8,165 bases of DNA from Campylobacter sp. UBA1713. Its GTDB lineage: Bacteria; Campylobacterota; Campylobacteria; Campylobacterales; Campylobacteraceae. Position numbers and translations under genes: made by a program. Below are positions 4,544-8,165 of the stretch, in pieces (the stretch's first letter is position 1; the number at the start of each line of letters is the position of its first letter). Where the stretch lies: assembly GCA_002317305.1 (NCBI GenBank), contig DCIZ01000035.1:1-8165 (forward strand), written 5' to 3'. The notes below the pieces were generated by a model that was given only the letters and a program-made list of their open reading frames with translations, did not search any database and was not told the origin of the DNA.

Positions 4544-6355
4544 ATGTTAAAAATTTTTAGCTCACACTTCACGACTACAAACGGCAAAACTTTAAACGAC
4601 CTCGCAAATTTGTCAGAGTTGTTTTGCCGTAGTCTAAACGCAAAAAATGTCAAAAAAGTCGCCATCTCGCTTGATGACTCTTTTGACTTTTTGGTAGCGT
4701 TTTTCGGTGCAAATTTAGCCAAAAAAGAGATTATTTTGCCACAAAACAAAAATTTTGAGATGTTGATGGAGATGCCAGAAGCGTTAGAAGTGTCAAAAAA
4801 TGAAAACTTCATAAACATCACAAATTCAAATTTCGCTGAATTTCTCACAAAAAACGACAAAAAAACCAACGAAAAAAAAGAAAAAACCGCCACAAAACTC
4901 TCGCTCAGTTTGCCATTTTTTTTCCAAACCAGCGGTAGTAGCGGCGAGCCAAAACTAGTCGCCAAAACACTCCGCCAAATGCTAAACGAGGCAAATTTTT
5001 TGGCGCGCCACTTTGCGTTTAGCACGCACGAAACGCTGCTTGCCAGCACGCCGCTAACGCATCTTTTTGGGCTTACATTTAAAGGCTTCACCGCGCTAGT
5101 CAGCGGCGCAAAAGTCGAGCCAAAGCAGTGCATCTACCCAGAAGTTATTCTCGAAAAAAGCCAAAAATTCGCTGAGTGCGATGTAGTTTTAGTCGCCACG
5201 CCGACCGTTTTAAACGCACTTTGTGAGCATGCAAATTTAGCTAACGCCTGTAACATTAGGCGCGTTTTCAGTGCTGGTAGCAAACTCGCTCCGCAAATTC
5301 GACAAAAACTAAAAACCGCCTTGCCAAATTTACAAATCGTAGAAATTTTTGGCAGTAGCGAAACGGGCGTCGTGGCGTTTGACAACGGAAACGGGCTTTT
5401 TAAATTTGACGAAGTAGATGTTTGGAGCGAAAATGAGAGGCTTTGTGTCCGCTCGCTTTGGCAAGATGCTGGCGATGGCGTGCCGTTTTTGACAAGCGAC
5501 TGCGGTGTGGTGGGCGATGACGGAGCGGTGGAAATTTTTGGACGATGCGACCGCCTCGTAAAACTTCACGAAAAACGCGTAAGTCTTGACAAAATAGAAA
5601 AAGTCTTAACAAATTCTGGCTTCGTGGCGGAGAGTTTTGTCGGTGTGAAAGAGTCGCTAGAGTCGTTTAAAGTGTTAAAAAACGAAAAAAATGCGAATTT
5701 TGAGAGTGGCGAAAATGCAAATTTGCAAAACGGAGAAAGTGTTGCAAACGGCGAAAATGTAAATTTGCAAAGTAGCGAAAAGAGCGAAAAGAGCGAAAAC
5801 ACAAATTTAACAAACACAATGCTAGAAAACGTCCGCCTCTTTGCTTTGGTCGTTTTAAACGAAAAAGGAAAAAGAGAATTTTTAAACGGCGGCAAAAAAG
5901 CACTGGTCGAAAAACTAAAAAATGTGCTAAAAAACGAATTTGGCTCGCTGGTGAGATTCTTCAAAATAGTAGAAAAACTCCCCTACAATGAGCGCGGAAA
6001 AGTAGCCAAAAAAGATGCACTCGCCAAACTTTACGAACGTGCTGAACCCAAATTTGAGATTCTCGAAAAAAGCGAAAATAGCATAGTTTTACACTCGTTT
6101 GTCAGTCCAGAGTGGTTTTATTTTGAAGGGCACTTTAGCTCGTTTCCGCTCACGCCCGGTTTTGTCCAACTAGGCTGGGCGTTACGGGCAGTGGGCGAGT
6201 TTTTTGGCGTGCAAATTTGCCGTGTAAACAGCGTGAAATTTGTCGCATTTTTGCGTCCGTTTGACGAAGTTTTCGTGGAAATAGTCAAAAAAGAAAAAAG
6301 ATTTGAATTTGAGGTAAAAAATCAAAATGGAAGGTGTTGTTATGGACGAATTTAG
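4544..6355 (+). CDS. Fused AMP-ligase / hotdog dehydratase of aryl-polyene type (ApeH-ApeI-like)
   Basis: The 603-aa product joins two activities that are separate proteins in the E. coli aryl-polyene cluster. Residues about 1-500 are an adenylate-forming acyl/aryl-acid ligase, expected to activate an aromatic starter for loading on an acyl carrier protein: P-loop TSGSSGEPK (129-137), FGSSETG (269-275), TSDCG (317-321), GRCDRLVKL (333-341), and hinge/catalytic lysine Lys486 in ERGKVAKKDAL. Residues about 503-603 form a FabA/FabZ-like hotdog domain with FEGHFSSFPLTPGFVQLGW. His530 is the catalytic histidine, but residue 544, where FabZ has Glu and FabA Asp, is Gly. A low-complexity Asn/Glu/Ser-rich insert (about 376-425) and a Lys-rich one (about 103-122) break up the ligase. 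No membrane helix is seen. It lies 64 nt after the DedA gene and overlaps the glycosyltransferase by 14 nt. The general role is clear; the substrate is inferred from the family and neighbours. Confidence 0.87.
   Translation: MLKIFSSHFTTTNGKTLNDLANLSELFCRSLNAKNVKKVAISLDDSFDFLVAFFGANLAKKEIILPQNKNFEMLMEMPEALEVSKNENFINITNSNFAEFLTKNDKKTNEKKEKTATKLSLSLPFFFQTSGSSGEPKLVAKTLRQMLNEANFLARHFAFSTHETLLASTPLTHLFGLTFKGFTALVSGAKVEPKQCIYPEVILEKSQKFAECDVVLVATPTVLNALCEHANLANACNIRRVFSAGSKLAPQIRQKLKTALPNLQIVEIFGSSETGVVAFDNGNGLFKFDEVDVWSENERLCVRSLWQDAGDGVPFLTSDCGVVGDDGAVEIFGRCDRLVKLHEKRVSLDKIEKVLTNSGFVAESFVGVKESLESFKVLKNEKNANFESGENANLQNGESVANGENVNLQSSEKSEKSENTNLTNTMLENVRLFALVVLNEKGKREFLNGGKKALVEKLKNVLKNEFGSLVRFFKIVEKLPYNERGKVAKKDALAKLYERAEPKFEILEKSENSIVLHSFVSPEWFYFEGHFSSFPLTPGFVQLGWALRAVGEFFGVQICRVNSVKFVAFLRPFDEVFVEIVKKEKRFEFEVKNQNGRCCYGRI
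5708..5800 (+). repeat. Short in-frame repeats building a low-complexity insert
   Basis: Two 22-bp copies, 5708-5729 and 5750-5771, differ at one base and encode GENANLQ and GENVNLQ, 14 codons apart. Immediately after, AGCGAAAAG/C occurs three times in tandem (5774-5782, 5783-5791, 5792-5800), encoding repeated Ser-Glu-Lys/Asn. All repeat lengths are multiples of three, so copy changes keep the frame. The stretch sits between the ligase core and its C-terminal subdomain. Confidence 0.8.
6329..6334 (+). promoter_or_regulatory. Ribosome site that fixes the glycosyltransferase start
   Basis: GGAAGG is 7 nt before the ATG at 6342. An in-frame ATG at 6327 would put the nearest purine-rich site (GAGG, 6311-6314) 12 nt away. 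The 6342 start also gives a usual family 2 N-terminus, with the nucleotide-binding strand beginning within ten residues. Confidence 0.65.
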
Positions 6356-7130
6356 GCTGGCTTTTTTGATTCCTTACTACAATCACCCGCAAAAAATAGG
6401 CGAGCTTGTGGCATTTTTAAAGCCGTTTGGATTCGAGATTCTAGTGGTCGATGACGGCTCAGATGAGGCTAGCAAAAAGGCACTTGTGGGGCTAGGCGTC
6501 TCTGTGCTAACCCGTGAAACAAATGGCGGAAAAGGGGCGGCGGTAAAGAGTGGTTTTGCGTGGGCTTTTGAGCTAGGATTCTCGCATGTTTTACAAGTGG
6601 ACGCTGACTTTCAGCATGACTTGAGCTCGCTAGACAAATTTGTCTGTTTGGCGCGCCAAAATCCGCACTCGCTGGTGTGTGCTGAGCCAGTTTATGATGC
6701 TAGCGCACCGCTTGGAAGGCGACTGGGTCGTAAATTTACGAATTTTTGGGTCGCTGTAAATACGCTAAGTTTTTCGGTAAAAGATGCCATGATAGGGCTA
6801 CGAATTTACCCACTTCGTGTGGTAAATTCACTAAAAATTCACTCAAATAGAATGGATTTTGATATAGACATTTTGGTGCTTTTAGTGCGAGCGGGCGTGC
6901 CACTTTTGTGGGTAAAAAGTGCGGTGAGTTACGAGAAAAACGGTGTTTCACACTTTAAAATGTTTCGCGACAACGTGCTCATTTCAAAGCTTCACGCAAA
7001 GCACTTTTTGACACTGCCTTTGTTTTTTTGTGCGAAAATGTGGCGGGCGATTCGGCTGGTTTTTTGCGATAAAACATGTGGTGAGTTGTGTGGTAAGTCA
7101 TGCTGCAAAAAAGGAGAAAAAAATGGGTGA
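6342..7130 (+). CDS. Family 2 glycosyltransferase of the aryl-polyene cluster
   Basis: The 262-aa product has the GT-A fold of family 2 glycosyltransferases: LAFLIPYYNH (7-15) leading into the first strand, VVDDGSDE (35-42) for nucleotide binding, NGGKGAAVKSGF (61-72), and DXD metal site QVDADFQHD (85-93). The stretch NRMDFDIDILVLLVRAGVPL (169-188), then SYEKNGVSHFKMFRDN (196-211), closely follows the pattern I know from glycosyltransferases beside aryl-polyene synthases, where the gene precedes or is fused to an acyltransferase. It may transfer a sugar to the lipid or carrier that anchors the polyene; donor and acceptor are unknown. The tail is unusual: Cys242, 246, 250, 254 and 255. There is no strong membrane helix, but residues about 221-241 are hydrophobic/basic. 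It overlaps the upstream gene by 14 nt and the downstream one by 8 nt, suggesting coupled translation. Confidence 0.9.
   Translation: MDEFRLAFLIPYYNHPQKIGELVAFLKPFGFEILVVDDGSDEASKKALVGLGVSVLTRETNGGKGAAVKSGFAWAFELGFSHVLQVDADFQHDLSSLDKFVCLARQNPHSLVCAEPVYDASAPLGRRLGRKFTNFWVAVNTLSFSVKDAMIGLRIYPLRVVNSLKIHSNRMDFDIDILVLLVRAGVPLLWVKSAVSYEKNGVSHFKMFRDNVLISKLHAKHFLTLPLFFCAKMWRAIRLVFCDKTCGELCGKSCCKKGEKNG
7065..7112 (+). repeat. 12-bp degenerate tandem repeat encoding a Cys-x3 tail
   Basis: Four 12-nt units begin at 7065, 7077, 7089 and 7101, each with a TGY cysteine codon first. The middle two (TGTGGTGAGTTG and TGTGGTAAGTCA) are clearly related. They encode the C-terminal Cys-x3-Cys-x3-Cys-x3-Cys-Cys of the glycosyltransferase, just before the ribosome site of the next gene. 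Confidence 0.55.
7111..7116 (+). promoter_or_regulatory. Ribosome site that fixes the acyltransferase start
   Basis: AAGGAG lies 6 nt before the ATG at 7123. The frame is open upstream to an ATG at 7030, but that start lacks such a site and would add 31 residues lying wholly within the glycosyltransferase. Confidence 0.85.
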
Positions 7131-8133
7131 AGTGCGTGAGGTGCGTGAATATGGTGCGTCAAATTTGACAAATTCGAAAAATTCTAAAAAGTGGTTTGAA
7201 CACAAGGAGAAATTTAGCCTTTTGGGGCTTACTTACTGGCTTGTGGTTTTGCTTCCTCGCCCGCTTTTAAAGGTGGTGGTGGCGGTGGTGAGCTTTGTGT
7301 ATTTTCTTTTTTGCAAAGAGGAGCGAAAAAATTTGCGTAAGTTTTATACAAATTTAGAAAGCTACAAAAATCAAAAAGAAAACAAAAGCGAAAAAAAGCG
7401 TGAAACAGGTGCATTTAAGATGAATTTTCAAATTTGGCGAAATTTCTACGAATTTAGCCTCTCGCTTTGCGATAAAATCGCCATTTGGAAAGGACACATC
7501 ACCTTTGACGACCTCGTTTTTGAGAACAAAGATGAGCTTTTTGGTGCGCTTGTTGGTGCAAAAAAGGGGCACATTTTGCTACTTACACACTTTGGAAATG
7601 CCGAAGCACTGCGAGCGTTAAGCTCAAAAATCGACAAATTTAAGGTCGTTGTGTTGATGTATGAGAAAAATGTCAGTAAATTTTTACATATGCAAAAGGC
7701 GATGGCGGGGGCGGATTTTGATGTTTTTTTTGTAGATGAGCTTGACGTTGGCAAGATGCTGACACTCTCAAAACTGGTCGAAAACGGCACACACGTAGGG
7801 CTGATGGGCGACAGAGTGGCACTCGGTGGCGAAAAAAACGTGAGTGCGGCGTTTTTTGGGCGTGAGGGGGCTAGGTTTTCAAGTGGCGGCTACTTGCTGG
7901 CGGAGATTCTGCAAACACGAGTAACGACAATGTGGGCAGTTCGCTGTAACGGCGGTTACAAAGTTGGTGGCGATGGTGTAAACTATGACATAAAAACAGG
8001 AGAGATGTTTTGGCGAGATGAACCAAGAAGTGAGCGGGTAAGGCTGGCAATGGAGCGGTTTTTGCGTGTGAGTGAGGGCGTGGTGGCAAAAACGCCTTCG
8101 CAGTGGTTTAACTTTTTTAAATTTTGGGCGTGA
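7123..8133 (+). CDS. LpxL/HtrB-like acyltransferase of the aryl-polyene cluster
   Basis: The 336-aa product resembles the predicted lipid A-type lauroyl/myristoyl acyltransferases that accompany aryl-polyene glycosyltransferases. Visible features in order: a short variable N-terminus; a hydrophobic segment at about 41-63 serving as membrane anchor; a Lys/Glu-rich linker (about 79-96); the catalytic HX4E motif in THFGNAE (His146, Glu151); a GLMGDRVALGGE block (206-217) like the acceptor-side GDR motif of LpxL; and the ending PSQWFNFFKFW (325-335), the usual QW.NF..FW tail. It should act at the cytoplasmic face of the inner membrane, moving an acyl group, possibly the polyene itself, from carrier protein or CoA to a lipid or sugar acceptor; which one is not shown. 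It overlaps the glycosyltransferase by 8 nt. A true lipid A enzyme is less likely given its neighbours. Confidence 0.88.
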   Translation: MGEVREVREYGASNLTNSKNSKKWFEHKEKFSLLGLTYWLVVLLPRPLLKVVVAVVSFVYFLFCKEERKNLRKFYTNLESYKNQKENKSEKKRETGAFKMNFQIWRNFYEFSLSLCDKIAIWKGHITFDDLVFENKDELFGALVGAKKGHILLLTHFGNAEALRALSSKIDKFKVVVLMYEKNVSKFLHMQKAMAGADFDVFFVDELDVGKMLTLSKLVENGTHVGLMGDRVALGGEKNVSAAFFGREGARFSSGGYLLAEILQTRVTTMWAVRCNGGYKVGGDGVNYDIKTGEMFWRDEPRSERVRLAMERFLRVSEGVVAKTPSQWFNFFKFWA

Positions 8134-8156
8134 TTTTACAAAAAAGGTGGTCAAAA

Positions 8157-8165
8157 ATGGGACTA
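8157..8165 (+). CDS. Start of a further gene, cut by the window edge
   Basis: ATG GGA CTA (Met-Gly-Leu) follows AGGTGG (8145-8150) with 6 nt spacing and begins 23 nt after the acyltransferase stop. The spacing and ribosome site make a real start likely. Three codons say nothing about the product; another polyene-cluster gene is the natural expectation. Confidence 0.6.

Noticed and set aside
5566..5964. Long minus-strand open frames opposite the ligase (also 4495-5133 and 1499-1906)
   Set aside because: They are reverse shadows of strong plus-strand genes, with Phe/Ser/Lys-rich translations and no ribosome sites or family motifs.
7030..7122. Longer acyltransferase start inside the glycosyltransferase
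   Set aside because: AAGGAG at 7111-7116 clearly serves the ATG at 7123; the added residues are an out-of-frame reading of the glycosyltransferase C-terminus.
5341..8133. Switch from C-rich to G-rich coding strand near 5.3 kb as a sign of a transferred block
   Set aside because: The DedA gene (3877-4479) is also G-rich, and the bias follows Val/Gly-rich protein composition, so it does not mark a clean boundary.

Overview
The window looks like a chromosomal piece of a Campylobacter-type epsilonproteobacterium. It is AT-rich with many AAATTT-style words. It has a typical campylobacter 2-Cys peroxiredoxin (AhpC), and extended, T-rich -10 promoters without clear -35 boxes. The gene order accD - rlmH - dksA-like - membrane protein is, as far as I recall, also that of C. 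jejuni. Species cannot be settled from the sequence; the aryl-polyene-type genes make a C. concisus/curvus/showae-like relative more likely than C. jejuni.

Layout: (1) 1-386 has no convincing gene. It is a repeat-rich intergenic stretch with direct repeats, hairpins, a ~120-nt imperfect inverted repeat, a probable ahpC terminator and a 16-bp tandem repeat. (2) 387-983, minus strand: ahpC, with its own promoter. (3) 984-1190: a divergent promoter region with two TATAAT boxes and a 17-bp palindrome. (4) 1191-3866, plus strand: housekeeping operon of accD (acetyl-CoA carboxylase beta), rlmH (23S rRNA pseudouridine methyltransferase), a DksA-family stringent-response factor and a two-helix membrane protein. 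(5) 3877-4479: a DedA-family membrane protein with a divergent signature. (6) 4544 to the end: the start of an aryl-polyene (APE)-type cluster. It contains a fused AMP-ligase/hotdog dehydratase (ApeH-ApeI-like), a family 2 glycosyltransferase, an LpxL-like acyltransferase, and the first three codons of another gene at the right edge.

All genes from accD rightward are on one strand with gaps of 64 nt or less and several overlaps. I see no terminator between them, so they may be co-transcribed. AccD contributes to malonyl-CoA, the extender for both fatty acids and the polyene chain. The ligase would load an aryl acid starter. The dehydratase would take part in chain elongation. The glycosyltransferase and acyltransferase probably help attach the polyene to a membrane lipid.

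The most interesting points are: the ligase-dehydratase fusion; the apparent replacement of the dehydratase's catalytic acidic residue by glycine; repeat-built low-complexity inserts in the polyene genes; a regularly spaced cysteine tail on the glycosyltransferase; and the structured intergenic block at the left.
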